59,700 bases of DNA, taken from NCBI GenBank assembly GCA_017642535.1, contig JAGCOW010000054.1, forward strand, positions 1 through 59,700. The letters are read 5' to 3'. Source of the DNA: Bacteroidales bacterium (GTDB taxonomy: Bacteria; Bacteroidota; Bacteroidia; Bacteroidales; UBA1715). A model generated the notes under the pieces. The model saw nothing but the letters and a program-made list of their open reading frames with translations. It ran no database searches and was not told the DNA's origin. Position 1 is the stretch's first letter. The number at the start of each line of letters is the position of its first letter. Positions 35,404 to 45,400 of this stretch are shown in pieces. Made by a program: the position numbers and the translations under genes.

Positions 35404-36740
35404 CAAATACGGATTTTATACAAAAGATACAATCAACAATTGAAACGAATCGTCTCTTCACAAAAGATGATACGATTTTGGTTGGCGTGAGTGGCGGAAT
35501 TGATTCAATGACGCTGATTCAAAGTTTGTACGAATTGGGTTATTCCGTTGCTATTGCGCACTGTAATTTCAACTTGCGGGGTGACGAATCCGATGGCGAT
35601 CAGGATTTTGTGGTTGCCTACGCCAATGCGAAAAAAATTCCTATTCACGTGTGTTCGTTCGATACGAAAAAAACGGCGTCGGAAAGAAAGATTTCAATTG
35701 AAATGGCGGCTCGCGACTTGCGATACGAATGGTTTGAAACCGTGTGTCGCCTAAATGGATACACTAAAGTTGCAATAGCTCATAACCAAAACGACAGCGT
35801 GGAAACATTTTTCATAAATCTTCTCCGCTCTGCAGGGTTGAAGGGTTTGACAGGGATTCCTATGACTCACGGAAATGTGGTTCGCCCGATGCTTGATGTT
35901 TCTCGTGCCGAAATTGAAACTTTTGCCAAACTTCGACAGTTGCGCTATCGTGTTGATTCCACGAATTTGAGCAACAATTATATGCGAAACAAGATTCGTA
36001 ATCTCATTTTGCCCGAAATTCAAAAAATTGCTCCGAATTGTATGGAAGCAATTTCAACAAGCATGTCGCATTTGCAGCAGGCTCACGCTGTGTATTCACA
36101 AGCGATGGAAGGGAAAAAATCATTGTGTTGCACCTCGAATGCTCGTGGATTTGCGGTCGATGAATTGAAACTGCTTCAACAAGATAATTCCCAAACTTTG
36201 TTGTATGAAATTCTATACCCTTGTGGTTTCAATACGGATGTAATTTCTCAGATTTATCAATCTATCGGAAATCAGTCGGGTAAGAAATTCGAGACGGAAC
36301 ATTATGTCGTTGTTCACGATAGAAATACCTTGTTTGTCGAGCCAAGACAAGCAGAGGAAACACCTCAGAATTTGTTTATTTCGGAACAAGCCCATACCTA
36401 TAGATTTGGTGATTGCGAATTACAGTTTGAACGAGTTTCTATAAAAGATTTCACTCTTGAAAAAAGTAGCGATGTTGCATCGTTGGATGCGGCAAAACTG
36501 CGTTTCCCCCTTACGTTGCGCGTGTGGCAGAAAGGCGATAGTTTTGTGCCGTTTGGAATGAAGGGGCGAAAGAAACTGAGTGATTTCTTGATTGATGTGA
36601 AGGTTCCGCTTTTGCAGAAACAAAAAGTGCTTGTGCTGGAATCTGCCGGCGAAATAGTGTGGGTTGTAGGGTATAGGATTAGTCATGAATTTGCTGTAAC
36701 GGAACAGACAAACGAAGTGGTTGTTTTTAGGAAAAAGTGA
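35400..36740 (+). CDS. tilS: tRNA(Ile)-lysidine synthase TilS
   Basis: TilS converts cytidine 34 of the CAU-anticodon tRNA(Ile) to lysidine using ATP and lysine, switching codon specificity from AUG to AUA. It is an essential cytosolic enzyme. At 446 residues it has the typical length. The N-terminal PP-loop VSGGIDSM lies at residues 30-37. IAHCNFNLRGDESDGDQDFV, AIAHNQNDSVETFFINLLRSAGLKGLTGI and MRNKIRNLILPEI match the N-type ATP-binding domain, and the C-terminal TilS domain includes LRVWQKGDSFVPFGMKGRKKLSDFLID. The start is a GTG overlapping the previous stop. No nearer ATG gives an intact PP-loop domain. Confidence 0.95.
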   Translation: MTNTDFIQKIQSTIETNRLFTKDDTILVGVSGGIDSMTLIQSLYELGYSVAIAHCNFNLRGDESDGDQDFVVAYANAKKIPIHVCSFDTKKTASERKISIEMAARDLRYEWFETVCRLNGYTKVAIAHNQNDSVETFFINLLRSAGLKGLTGIPMTHGNVVRPMLDVSRAEIETFAKLRQLRYRVDSTNLSNNYMRNKIRNLILPEIQKIAPNCMEAISTSMSHLQQAHAVYSQAMEGKKSLCCTSNARGFAVDELKLLQQDNSQTLLYEILYPCGFNTDVISQIYQSIGNQSGKKFETEHYVVVHDRNTLFVEPRQAEETPQNLFISEQAHTYRFGDCELQFERVSIKDFTLEKSSDVASLDAAKLRFPLTLRVWQKGDSFVPFGMKGRKKLSDFLIDVKVPLLQKQKVLVLESAGEIVWVVGYRISHEFAVTEQTNEVVVFRKK

Positions 36741-36746
36741 GTGAGA

Positions 36747-37778
36747 ATGGAAGAAAAATTCGACATAGAAGAACAGGAATTATTTGAGCATTATCGTTAT
36801 GTTGCCGACAAGGGACAGTCGTTGTTGCGCGTTGATAAGTTCTTGAACGATAGGATAGAAGGCATTTCTCGGACAAAAATTCAGGAAGCTGCCGATGGAG
36901 GATTTTTGTTTGCAAACGGCAACCCGATTAAGGCAAATTACAAGGTAAAACCCAACGATGTCATTACCGTTGAATTTGAAGCCCCCAAACAACAATTACA
37001 AATAATTCCCGAGGACATTCCCCTTGATATTGTGTATGAAGATGACCAACTGATGGTGATTAACAAAAAGCCCGGAATGGTCGTTCATCCAGGTTGTGGA
37101 AATTATACGGGGACGATGGTGAATGCGATTGCGTGGCATTTGCGGGGAAATATCCAGTTTGAGGCAAACGACCCACGGCCGGGATTAGTTCACCGAATTG
37201 ACAAGGACACCTCTGGTTTGCTTGTGGTGGCAAAAAACGAGCAGGCAAAATGTTTTCTTGCAGATCAATTTTTTCATAAAACGACACAGCGAACCTATGT
37301 CGCCGTAGCGTGGGGTGTGCCGAAAGAGCCAGAAGGGACCATTTCTGGCTATATTGGCAGAAGTCTGAAAGATAGGAAAGTAATGGCGTTGTTTCCCGAC
37401 GACACGCACGGAAAATGGTCGGTTACGCATTACAAGGTTTTGGAGGATTTAGGATACGTGTCGGTTGTGCAATGCAATCTGGAAACGGGGCGTACGCATC
37501 AGATACGATGTCATTTCAAGTCTATCGGACTGCCGTTGTTTAATGACGAAACGTATGGCGGAAACCAGATAATTCGTGGCACGACGTTCACTAAGTACAA
37601 GCAGTTCGTGGAAAATTGCTTCGCCGTGTGTCCGCGTCAGGCGTTGCACGCAAAGACGTTGGGCTTTGTTCATCCTACAACGGGAGAATTTATGCAGTTC
37701 GATTCCGAGTTGCCAAGTGATATGACTGGCTTGATAGAAAAGTGGCGAAATTATGGAGCTGGAAACGGTTCTTTCTGA
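36747..37778 (+). CDS. rluD: RluA/RluD-type 23S rRNA pseudouridine synthase
   Basis: This enzyme isomerises uridines to pseudouridine in large-subunit rRNA. The protein has 343 residues. An N-terminal S4 RNA-binding domain occupies about residues 25-85 (LRVDKFLNDRIEGISRTKIQ). The catalytic domain contains RPGLVHRIDKDTSGLLVVAK, whose Asp is the nucleophile, and ETGRTHQIRCHFKSIGLPL. A GTG six bases upstream is in frame, but I prefer the ATG. It lies 6 bases after tilS, in the same operon. Paralogues RluA, RluC and RluD share these motifs. Assignment to RluD rests on the S4 domain and typical Bacteroidetes annotation, so target positions are uncertain. Confidence 0.87.
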   Translation: MEEKFDIEEQELFEHYRYVADKGQSLLRVDKFLNDRIEGISRTKIQEAADGGFLFANGNPIKANYKVKPNDVITVEFEAPKQQLQIIPEDIPLDIVYEDDQLMVINKKPGMVVHPGCGNYTGTMVNAIAWHLRGNIQFEANDPRPGLVHRIDKDTSGLLVVAKNEQAKCFLADQFFHKTTQRTYVAVAWGVPKEPEGTISGYIGRSLKDRKVMALFPDDTHGKWSVTHYKVLEDLGYVSVVQCNLETGRTHQIRCHFKSIGLPLFNDETYGGNQIIRGTTFTKYKQFVENCFAVCPRQALHAKTLGFVHPTTGEFMQFDSELPSDMTGLIEKWRNYGAGNGSF

Positions 37779-37824
37779 TAGGTCGCTATTTATTCGAAAA
37801 AGACCTTGATTGTAAGAAATAAAT

Positions 37825-37985
37825 GTGCCGTTAGGCACAAAATATTGGTAGAAACAAAATCTCCTTATTTTTTCTAGTGCCGTTAGGTACGAATTATTTT
37901 ATAACCTATTACAAAAACGTACCTTACGGCACGTTTAATAAGAGGGGAAAATCGTTTTCTACCGATATGAAGTGCCTAACGGCAC
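37825..37985. repeat. 161-bp nested inverted repeat (MITE-like)
   Basis: Both ends are the sequence GTGCCGTTAGGCAC or its complement (37825 and 37972). The two arms of about 80 bases are imperfect inverted copies that each contain GGTAGAAA and an inner GTGCCGT-AGGTACG palindrome (37877 and about 37919). The whole could fold into one long hairpin with smaller hairpins nested in it. There is no open frame. Whether it is mobile is inference. Confidence 0.75.
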
Positions 37986-38014
37986 AACCTCTTTGCTTGG
38001 CAGCCATTATAAAT

Positions 38015-38044
38015 GTAGGGCTGCTACATTGTGACAGTCCCTAC
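38015..38044. repeat. REP-like palindrome
   Basis: GTAGGGCTGCTACATTG followed by TGACAGTCCCTAC: an imperfect inverted repeat of 30 bases, sharing the ACATTGTGACAG core and trailing AATCAAA with the copy at 39027. Confidence 0.75.
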
Positions 38045-38109
38045 AATCAAAAATTTTCTCAATCTTTGGGGCAAGATAGTGGCAAATGGCTGGGCTATAA
38101 AAAATAACA

Positions 38110-38142
38110 CCTGATAGTTTGACGAGGTCAGGGACTATCAGG
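38110..38142. repeat. Inverted repeat with 9-bp arms
   Basis: CCTGATAGT and ACTATCAGG separated by 15 bases. It lies 66 bases from the 3' end of the Abi-like gene and could also act as a weak transcription barrier, but there is no T-run. Confidence 0.6.
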
Positions 38143-38207
38143 AATTAACATTGCAAATATAGTATATTGATTTAGTTTTTGCAAATAAAATATGTTTTTT
38201 GAAAATG

Positions 38208-38897
38208 TCATATGTCAGATAATTGGTCGCAGACCTTGTGTACGTGGTCTAATCCATATAATAAATCTTGTGCATCAATGTCCATCCATTGGAAGAGAGT
38301 TTTCATGTGATTATAATGTGTTAATGCGTATGTGGTATCAATTATGATAGGATTTCCAAAACAAATTGGCTCATGGTGAGCAATGCGGTTACGAATATTA
38401 TTAATAAAATTAAGCTCATGAAAAATGAAATTATGATCGTATTGAGTCTGTACGGAAGACCTTGGCTTTTTCGGGAATGTTTGCAATAACACGCGTCCTG
38501 TCAGACGATAGTGAGCATTGGAGAATAAATATTTCCACACACCAAATTCCATTGTAGACAATAATTTGGAATGAGAATAGTTGCCGCTACTTAAAAGTTC
38601 GTTGTATGCATTGACAATAATTTTCTTGGTTTTTTCTACACTTCTGTCATTATAGAATCTGCCTCCCGATACGACCAAATCTCTTAACCAATCGTTCCCA
38701 TAATGTTGTCGCATAACCTTGTCAATCTTATTTCGTAAGATGACTTCAAAGCAACTTATTACCGTAAACATCTCTTGCGAAAGTTTCAAATTAAGACGAT
38801 AAAGCTTCATCGCTTTGCGAGTATCGTTTTCACAAGCGGTGAGATATTTTCGCATACGGTCGGAAGAAATCAATTCTTCAAATTCGGCATATTTCAT
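38208..38897 (-). CDS. Abi-like (AbiD/AbiF type) HEPN-domain protein
   Basis: This 229-residue cytosolic protein starts from the ATG at 38895-38897. A start at 38921 is rejected because it lies in the -7 box. It resembles the Abi_2/AbiD-AbiF family of phage abortive-infection proteins. The N-terminal motif ISCFEVILRNKIDKVMRQHYG is followed by a helical domain, and the C-terminal half contains NNIRNRIAHHEPI, which fits the R-x4-6-H signature of HEPN ribonucleases (Arg and His separated by four residues in RNRIAH). HEPN proteins cleave RNA to halt growth on infection. It is alone, with its own promoter and no antitoxin gene in sight, and is bracketed by palindromic repeats. Confidence 0.78.
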   Translation of the reverse strand: MKYAEFEELISSDRMRKYLTACENDTRKAMKLYRLNLKLSQEMFTVISCFEVILRNKIDKVMRQHYGNDWLRDLVVSGGRFYNDRSVEKTKKIIVNAYNELLSSGNYSHSKLLSTMEFGVWKYLFSNAHYRLTGRVLLQTFPKKPRSSVQTQYDHNFIFHELNFINNIRNRIAHHEPICFGNPIIIDTTYALTHYNHMKTLFQWMDIDAQDLLYGLDHVHKVCDQLSDI

Positions 38898-38918
38898 TGT
38901 TGTGTGTTTTATACGGCA

Positions 38919-38926
38919 CAAATGTA
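38919..38926 (-). promoter_or_regulatory. -7 element for the Abi-like gene
   Basis: The minus strand reads TACATTTG, a perfect TAnnTTTG, with a TTG 20 bases further upstream as a possible -33. The ATG is 21 bases downstream. Confidence 0.65.
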
Positions 38927-39026
38927 TATCAATTGTCGGTAAATCGCAAATGCAAACCTTAAATCGGCGTGTTTTGTGGTAGCAAATGGCGAAACGGTAG
39001 TCGTTTCAGTACGATAATTCTGTGGT

Positions 39027-39045
39027 GCTGTCACATTGTGACAGC
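39027..39045. repeat. REP-like perfect palindrome
   Basis: GCTGTCACA, T, TGTGACAGC. It is the closest relative of the repeat at 38015 and lies on the other side of the Abi-like gene. Confidence 0.75.
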
Positions 39046-39117
39046 CCTGCAATCAAATGTAAATAAATGCTTTTGATAAAATTTCCTTTTTTTTCTGTCT
39101 GTTATAAATCTTTTTGG

Positions 39118-39125
39118 TAACTTTG
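39118..39125 (+). promoter_or_regulatory. -7 element for the TPR gene
   Basis: TAACTTTG matches TAnnTTTG. The ATG at 39160 follows after 34 bases. Confidence 0.55.
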
Positions 39126-39159
39126 GACGTTTTTAGTACTAAACATAAATCGTTATATA

Positions 39160-40212
39160 ATGAAAAGAACATTTGTGATTTTTGGGCTACTGCTCTCGTC
39201 AGCAATGTTCGCTTTGGCACAAGAAGACACAATCAACACACTTGTGGTTGAGGCGAATCAAGAGGCAGAATTGGCCTACAATAAGGGTATTTCCCTTATG
39301 GAACAAAAAAATTATCAGGATGCGGTTGCTCAATTCGAGGAAGCAATCAAGTACAACGCTTCGTTTCGTCAGGCCTATGTGAATTTGGGTAGTGCGAAAT
39401 CGGCTATGAAAGATTACGATGGTGCTATCGCAACGTTTGACAAAGCGTTGGATTTGGATTCTACACAAAGTCAGGTGTGGTTTTCAAGAGGTATGGCAAA
39501 TTATAACAAAAATTCATATAGCGCGTCGTATCAAGATTTCTTGATGGCAATGCAATATGGGTTCAAGACTGCCGAAGTATATTATTATGCTGGCGTGGAT
39601 TTGTTCTTCCTAAAAGAATATGAGAAAGCGATTTCTTCATATACCGAAGCAATAAAGGTTGACGGTTCGTATGCGTTTGCTTACAATGACCGTGGAAGTT
39701 GCTATCGTATGTTGGAAAAATACGATGAGGCCATTAAAGATTACGAACAAGCTATTACGTATGATCCGCAGTTAGCTAATTCATACGATAATCTTGGTTC
39801 TGCATTGTCGAAAAAAGGTGATTTGCAAGCGGCAATCAAAAACTTTAACTTGGCTATTGCGAAGAAACCAGATTTCTATGCAGCTTACAACAATCGTGGC
39901 GAGGCATATTTTCAACAAGGAGACGTGAAAGCTGCTTACAACGATTTCAAAAAAGCGGTGGAACTTAACAAGCAATATGCGTTGGCATACAATAATATGG
40001 GTATCGTGTTGGCAAATCAGAAACGATACGAAGATGCTTTGAAAATGTTTGACAATGCGATAAAAATAAATCCACAGTTTGGTATGGCATACTATCATCG
40101 TGCTGCCGCACAAGAAATGCTTCGTCAATTTGAAGAATCTTGTATGTCGCTTGTGAAAGCACGAGAATATGGCGTGAATGTGCCTGCTTCATACACGGCT
40201 GGTTGTAATTAA
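39160..40212 (+). CDS. Secreted/periplasmic TPR-repeat protein
   Basis: This 350-residue protein has signal peptide MKRTFVIFGLLLSSAMFALAQ. The remainder is about eight tetratricopeptide repeats with the usual A-Y-N-x-x-G and A-I-x-x-[FY]-x-x-A-[IL] pattern (for example NKGISLMEQKNYQDAVAQFEEAI, YDNLGSALSKKGDLQAAIKNF, and YNNMGIVLANQKRYEDALKMF). TPR arrays mediate protein contacts, and no enzymatic domain is present. It precedes the PorE-like gene by 26 bases with no terminator between, so the two are probably co-transcribed and may act in the same envelope complex. The specific partner is unknown. Confidence 0.85.
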   Translation: MKRTFVIFGLLLSSAMFALAQEDTINTLVVEANQEAELAYNKGISLMEQKNYQDAVAQFEEAIKYNASFRQAYVNLGSAKSAMKDYDGAIATFDKALDLDSTQSQVWFSRGMANYNKNSYSASYQDFLMAMQYGFKTAEVYYYAGVDLFFLKEYEKAISSYTEAIKVDGSYAFAYNDRGSCYRMLEKYDEAIKDYEQAITYDPQLANSYDNLGSALSKKGDLQAAIKNFNLAIAKKPDFYAAYNNRGEAYFQQGDVKAAYNDFKKAVELNKQYALAYNNMGIVLANQKRYEDALKMFDNAIKINPQFGMAYYHRAAAQEMLRQFEESCMSLVKAREYGVNVPASYTAGCN

Positions 40213-40238
40213 TTGATTGTTTAAATTAGAATTTTTCA

Positions 40239-42314
40239 ATGATGAGACAGATAATGAAATATATAGTAAGCGTTATAACCTTAGCAATGGTTGTAAGCTT
40301 AACATTCGGACAATCAAAAAGTGTTGAATTTGCAGGAAAGAACTTCGATGATAGAAAAGGGTTGAAAGAGGCCTTGAAGAATATCGACGAAGGCGATGCA
40401 TATTATGAAATTGGCGATTTGAAGAAAGCCGTGTCGTTGTATTTGAAGGCACAAGCATTCAATTCGCAAAATGCCGACTTGAATTATAAAATCGGAACGT
40501 GTTATTTGCTTGATGATGATCCTGCTGAAGCAATCCCTTATTTTCTTCACGCATTGGAATTGGATCCTATTGGTGCTGGATCTGCATATTCAGCATTAGG
40601 ATCTTGTTATCAGGCAACGTATCAGTTTGATGATGCCATCAATGCTTATCAGATGGCAAAAGCCCGTCTGACACCCGAAGAAGCACGTACCAAAGGAAAT
40701 GATTTGGCTAAGGCAATTGATGAATGTAACAATGGTAAGGAATTTTTAGCTGATTCTGTTCGTGCGTTTATCGATAATATGGGTCCGGCAATCAACTCGA
40801 AATATCGCGATTATGCTCCGATTATTTCTGCTGACCAGTCAATGTTGGTGTTCACTTCTACTCGTGAGAATCCATACACAAACAAAGCACAAGAAGATGG
40901 CGAATACGACGAGAACCTTTGGGTTTCATACAGAAAAGGTGCAAAGTGGTCAAATGCCGTTGAAATGGGTGAACCATTGAACACAAAAGAAAATGATGCT
41001 ACAATCGGTTTGTCGCCTGATGGTTCAAAAATCTTTACGTACTACGGAAAGAAAGGTGGCGATATAAAAATTTCGGAAAAGAAAGGTGACAAATGGACGA
41101 TTCCTTCAATGTTCTCTGCCATCAATTCTCCAAAACACGAATGTGCCGCAAGTTTCTCTTATGATGGAAAAACGGTGTATTTCTGTAGCGACAACGACGA
41201 ACGTGTTACAAACTACGGAGAACATGATATCTTTATGTGTAAAATGGATGCCAAAGGGAAATGGGGCAAACCTATTAACTTAGGTCCAGTGGTAAATACA
41301 AAACACGATGAAATCGGTGTATTTATGCACCCTGACGGCAGAACATTGTATTTCGCTTCCGACGGTCATAAGACAATGGGTGGCTACGATATTTTTAAGA
41401 CTGAATTGCAAGACGACGGTTCTTGGTCGGAACCTGAAAATATCGGTTATCCAATCAATACTCCAGGCGATGATATGTATTTCGTAATGGCTGGTAGTGG
41501 TACTCAAGCATATTACGCTTCGTCTCGTAAAGGCGGTCTTGGAGGTCTTGACGTATATATGATTACGTTCCTCGGTCCTGAAAAGAAGATGACAATGACG
41601 ACGGAAAACAATTTGATTGCGGTAAAGGCAAATCCAATTCAACAAGAGGTTGTTATGGAAAAATCGGTTGCAATCAAGACTTCTCGTTTGACAGTGGTGA
41701 AAGGTATTGTATCTGATGCCGATGATCCTACAAAATTCTTGGATGCTTTAATCGAAATTACCGATAATGCTACGGGACAAATCTTGTTTACAAATAATGC
41801 GAACTCGGTAACTGGTAAGTTCTTGATTCCTCTTCCATCAGGTAAAAACTACGGTATCGCTGTGAAGAAAGATGGATATTTGTTCCATTCGGAAAACTTC
41901 GATGTGCCACAAACGTCTGATTATCAAGAAATCAATCTGGATATCAAGTTGATGCCAATCAAGGAAAATGCTAAGATCGTTTTGCGTAACGTATTCTTTG
42001 AAACAGCAAAAGCAACATTGAATTCTATGTCTTACACCGAGTTGGATAACTTGGTTAAGATTATGAACGATAATCCGAAAATTAAGATTGAAATTGGTGG
42101 TCACACCGATAATGTCGGTTCAAAAGCATACAACCAAAAGTTGTCACAAGATCGTGCAGAATCTGTCGTAAACTATTTGTTGTCGAAGAAAATAGCTTCC
42201 AGTCGTATGACGTTTAAAGGTTACGCATTTGACGAGCCAATCGACACGAACGACACTCCAGAAGGACGTGCTCAGAACCGTCGTGTAGAGTTCAAGATTT
42301 TGAGTAACGAATAG
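40239..42314 (+). CDS. PorE-like TPR / PD40 propeller / CRD / OmpA protein
   Basis: This 691-residue envelope protein has a signal peptide (MKYIVSVITLAMVVSLTFGQ; three closely spaced ATGs make the exact start uncertain). Order of domains: TPR at about 45-160; WD40-like PD40 propeller at about 190-430 (PIISADQSMLVFTS, ECAASFSYDGKTVYFCSD, EIGVFMHPDGRTLYFASDG); carboxypeptidase regulatory-like domain at about 485-575; and OmpA peptidoglycan-binding domain at about 580-690 (IEIGGHTDNVGSKAYNQKLSQDRAESV). This is the architecture of PorE, the T9SS part thought to anchor the machinery to peptidoglycan. Other Bacteroidetes OmpA/PD40 proteins share it, and there is no lipobox, so I withhold the symbol. 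A terminator follows. Confidence 0.78.
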   Translation: MMRQIMKYIVSVITLAMVVSLTFGQSKSVEFAGKNFDDRKGLKEALKNIDEGDAYYEIGDLKKAVSLYLKAQAFNSQNADLNYKIGTCYLLDDDPAEAIPYFLHALELDPIGAGSAYSALGSCYQATYQFDDAINAYQMAKARLTPEEARTKGNDLAKAIDECNNGKEFLADSVRAFIDNMGPAINSKYRDYAPIISADQSMLVFTSTRENPYTNKAQEDGEYDENLWVSYRKGAKWSNAVEMGEPLNTKENDATIGLSPDGSKIFTYYGKKGGDIKISEKKGDKWTIPSMFSAINSPKHECAASFSYDGKTVYFCSDNDERVTNYGEHDIFMCKMDAKGKWGKPINLGPVVNTKHDEIGVFMHPDGRTLYFASDGHKTMGGYDIFKTELQDDGSWSEPENIGYPINTPGDDMYFVMAGSGTQAYYASSRKGGLGGLDVYMITFLGPEKKMTMTTENNLIAVKANPIQQEVVMEKSVAIKTSRLTVVKGIVSDADDPTKFLDALIEITDNATGQILFTNNANSVTGKFLIPLPSGKNYGIAVKKDGYLFHSENFDVPQTSDYQEINLDIKLMPIKENAKIVLRNVFFETAKATLNSMSYTELDNLVKIMNDNPKIKIEIGGHTDNVGSKAYNQKLSQDRAESVVNYLLSKKIASSRMTFKGYAFDEPIDTNDTPEGRAQNRRVEFKILSNE

Positions 42315-42335
42315 TTTTTTAATTAGAACAATATG

Positions 42336-42371
42336 AAAAAGAGATTGTCCGAAACGGCAGTCTCTTTTTTT
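42336..42371 (+). terminator. Rho-independent terminator after the PorE-like gene
   Basis: AAAAAGAGATTG pairs with CAGTCTCTTTTT (one G-T pair) around a short loop, followed by a T-run. It lies 22 bases after the stop. Confidence 0.8.
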
Positions 42372-42409
42372 GTTTCGTATAGAAAAATATGTATTCTCCT
42401 ATAATTTGT

Positions 42410-42417
42410 TACTTTTG
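42410..42417 (+). promoter_or_regulatory. -7 element for metH
   Basis: TACTTTTG is a perfect TAnnTTTG, 17 bases before the ATG. Only about 63 bases separate the preceding terminator from the start codon, so there is no room for a cobalamin riboswitch. Confidence 0.65.
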
Positions 42418-42434
42418 CACCAAAATATCGGTAA

Positions 42435-45400
42435 ATGACGAAACAAGAGTTTTTGGACATACTCGCTAAAAAAATCCTTGTACTTGACGGCGCGACGGGA
42501 ACAATGATTCAGCGATATAATCTTACGGAAGAAGATTATCGTGGAACACGTTTTGCCAATTCCACCGTCTTGTTGAAAGGCAACAATGATATGTTGAGTT
42601 TGACCAAACCCGAGGTTATTCGTGAAATTCATACAAAATACCTTGAGGCAGGTGCCGATATTATTGAAACTGACACGTTTAACGCAAACAGAATCTCACA
42701 AGCCGACTATGGAATGCAAGATTTGGTCACGGAAATCAATACGGCTTCTGTTTCCATTGCCCGTCAAGTTGCCGACGAATTCACAAAAAAAAATCCTGAC
42801 AAACCTCGCTATGTTTGTGCTTCGATAGGTCCTACGAACAAAACGGCTTCAATGTCGCCCGACGTGAATAATCCTGCATATAGGGTTGTAACATTCGATG
42901 ATTTGGTGGACACCTATGAAGAGCAAGTATCTGCTATGATTAAGGCAGGTGCTGATATCTTGATGGTGGAAACTTCGTTCGACACATTGAACGTAAAAGC
43001 GTGTCTTTTTGCAATTGAAAAGGTGCAAGCCGCCTTAGGCACAGATTTGCCCGTAATGGTTTCGTTTACCATTGCCGATGCAAGTGGACGTATTTTGTCG
43101 GGACAAACACTCGAAGCGTGTATTCGCTCTATTTCGCATGCGAACATTGTCAGCATTGGTTTGAACTGCTCTCTTGGTGCAAAGGAAATGATTCCTTTTG
43201 TGAAGGAATTGTCGGAAAAATCGCCTGTGTGCGTGAGTGCCCACCCCAATGCCGGTTTGCCAAATCAGTTTGGAAAATATGACCAGACGCCCGAAATGAT
43301 GCAACATCACATTCGTGCGTTTCTTGAATACTCGTACGTAAACATTGTTGGTGGTTGTTGTGGTACAAACGACGAGCATATTCGGAAAATCGCCGACATT
43401 GTTGGCAGATATTCTCCACGACCTATTCCTCAAGCCGACCATAAAATGTATCTCAGTGGTCTTGAGCCGCTTACGGTTGAAAAAGACAGAAATTTCGTCA
43501 ACATAGGCGAACGGACAAATGTGGCAGGTTCGGCAAAGTTTGCTCGTCTGATTCGTGAGAAAAATTATGAAGAGGCATTGTCAATTGCTCGTACCCAGGT
43601 TGAAAATGGTGCTCAAATCATTGATGTCAACCTTGACGACGCAATGCTTGATTCAAAGGCGGAAATGATTCATTTCTTGAATCTTTTGGCCTCGGAACCC
43701 GAAATTTCCCGTGTGCCGATAATGATTGACTCGTCAAAATGGGAAGTGCTTGAGGCTGGCTTGAAATGCGTACAAGGCAAATGTTTGGTTAATTCGTTGA
43801 GCTTAAAGGAGGGAGAAGAAACCTTTTTGAAAAAAGCAAAAATGGTACATAAGTATGGTGCGGCACTTGTTGTGATGGCATTTGACGAACAGGGACAGGC
43901 CGATATCTACGAGCGTAAAATATCCGTGTGCGAACGTGCCTATAAATTACTGCTTTCAATCGGGTTTCCCCCGCAAGATATAGTGTTCGATACCAATGTG
44001 TTGACCATTGCTACGGGTATTTCCGAACACGACAATTATGCAAAGGATTTCATTGAAGCGGTTCGATGGGTAAAACAAAATCTTCCTTACGCAAAGACAA
44101 GCGGTGGTATCAGCAACGTATCGTTTTCGTTTCGAGGAAATAATACCGTTCGTGAGGCAATGCACTCCGTATTCTTGTATCACGCAATCAATGCGGGACT
44201 TGATATGGGAATCGTAAATCCTGGAATGTTGCAGGTGTATGACGAGATTCCGTTAGAGTTACGCCAAAAGATTGAAAATGTGGTGCTTAATACGTCTGCC
44301 ACAGCTTCGGAAGAATTGGTTGAATATGCAAGCACATTAAAGCAAAATGAGACGACGGCTGCCGTCAAACACGACGATTGGCGTGATACTCCCGTTGAAC
44401 GGCGATTGGCGTATGCCTTAATGAAAGGTTTACCCGATTATTTGGAGGTGGATTTGGCGGAAGCTCGTGAAAAATATCCGTCGTCGTTGGCTATAATCGA
44501 AGGTCCGCTTATGGGAGGAATGGGCGAAGTGGGAACATTATTCGGTCAGGGAAAAATGTTTTTGCCGCAGGTGGTGAAAACAGCACGAACGATGAAAAAG
44601 GCCGTGTCGATTCTCGAGCCATTCATTGCAGAAGAAAAACAACAATCGCAGGCGACTTCGGCAGGAAAAATCCTGCTTGCCACGGTTAAAGGCGACGTGC
44701 ACGATATCGGTAAAAACATTGTGGGCGTGGTGCTTGCCTGCAACAATTTCGAGGTGATTGACTTGGGCGTGATGTGTCCCGCTGAACAAATTGTTGATGC
44801 GGCAGTTGAGAATAACGTTGATTTCATAGGTTTGAGCGGCTTAATCACTCCGTCGCTTGAAGAGATGATGAACGTGGCTCGTGAATTGGAAAAACGACAC
44901 TTGAAAATTCCTGTTTTGATAGGTGGTGCAACGACTTCGAAAGTTCACACTGCCATAAAAATGGCACCACTGTATTCTGCTCCCATTGTTCACGTGAGTG
45001 ACGCTTCGAAAGATGCGGGAATTTGCTCGGCATTGTTGTCAAGTACACGACAAGTGTTTATTGATAATTTGAACGCAGAATATGAGCTTATTAGAAAACT
45101 CTATCTTAATCGTAAGGTGAATGATATGTTGCCTTTGGAAGATGCTCGGGCGAATAAGTTCAAGTTCGATGTAACGGCGGCAAACATTGTGAAACCGCAA
45201 TTTATTGGAAATAAGCAAATTAAGCATATTCACATAAAGAAACTTCTTCCCTATATCGATTGGTCGTTTTTCTTTCATGCTTGGGGTTTGAAGGGCATTG
45301 GTTATCCTGCAATTTTACACGATGCGGAGAAAGGTGAAGAGGCACAAAAACTATTCGCCGACGCACAACAAATGTTGCAGAAAATTATTGATGAAAAATT

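Larger units (their letters stand above)
37779..38207. other. Gene-free interval packed with inverted repeats
   Basis: These 429 bases lie between the convergent rluD-type gene and the Abi-like gene. They contain three different palindromic elements in a row (37825-37985, 38015-38044, 38110-38142). A 76-codon open frame here is made of repeat sequence and is not called. Confidence 0.75.

Noticed and set aside
37877-38107. 76-codon frame within the inverted repeats
   Set aside because: It is composed of palindromic repeat sequence and has no start signal or motif.
37825-38142. CRISPR array
   Set aside because: The repeats are inverted and of different families, with no regular spacer spacing and no cas genes.
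42372-42434. Cobalamin riboswitch before metH
   Set aside because: Only about 63 bases lie between the terminator and the ATG, too short, and no conserved B12-box was seen.
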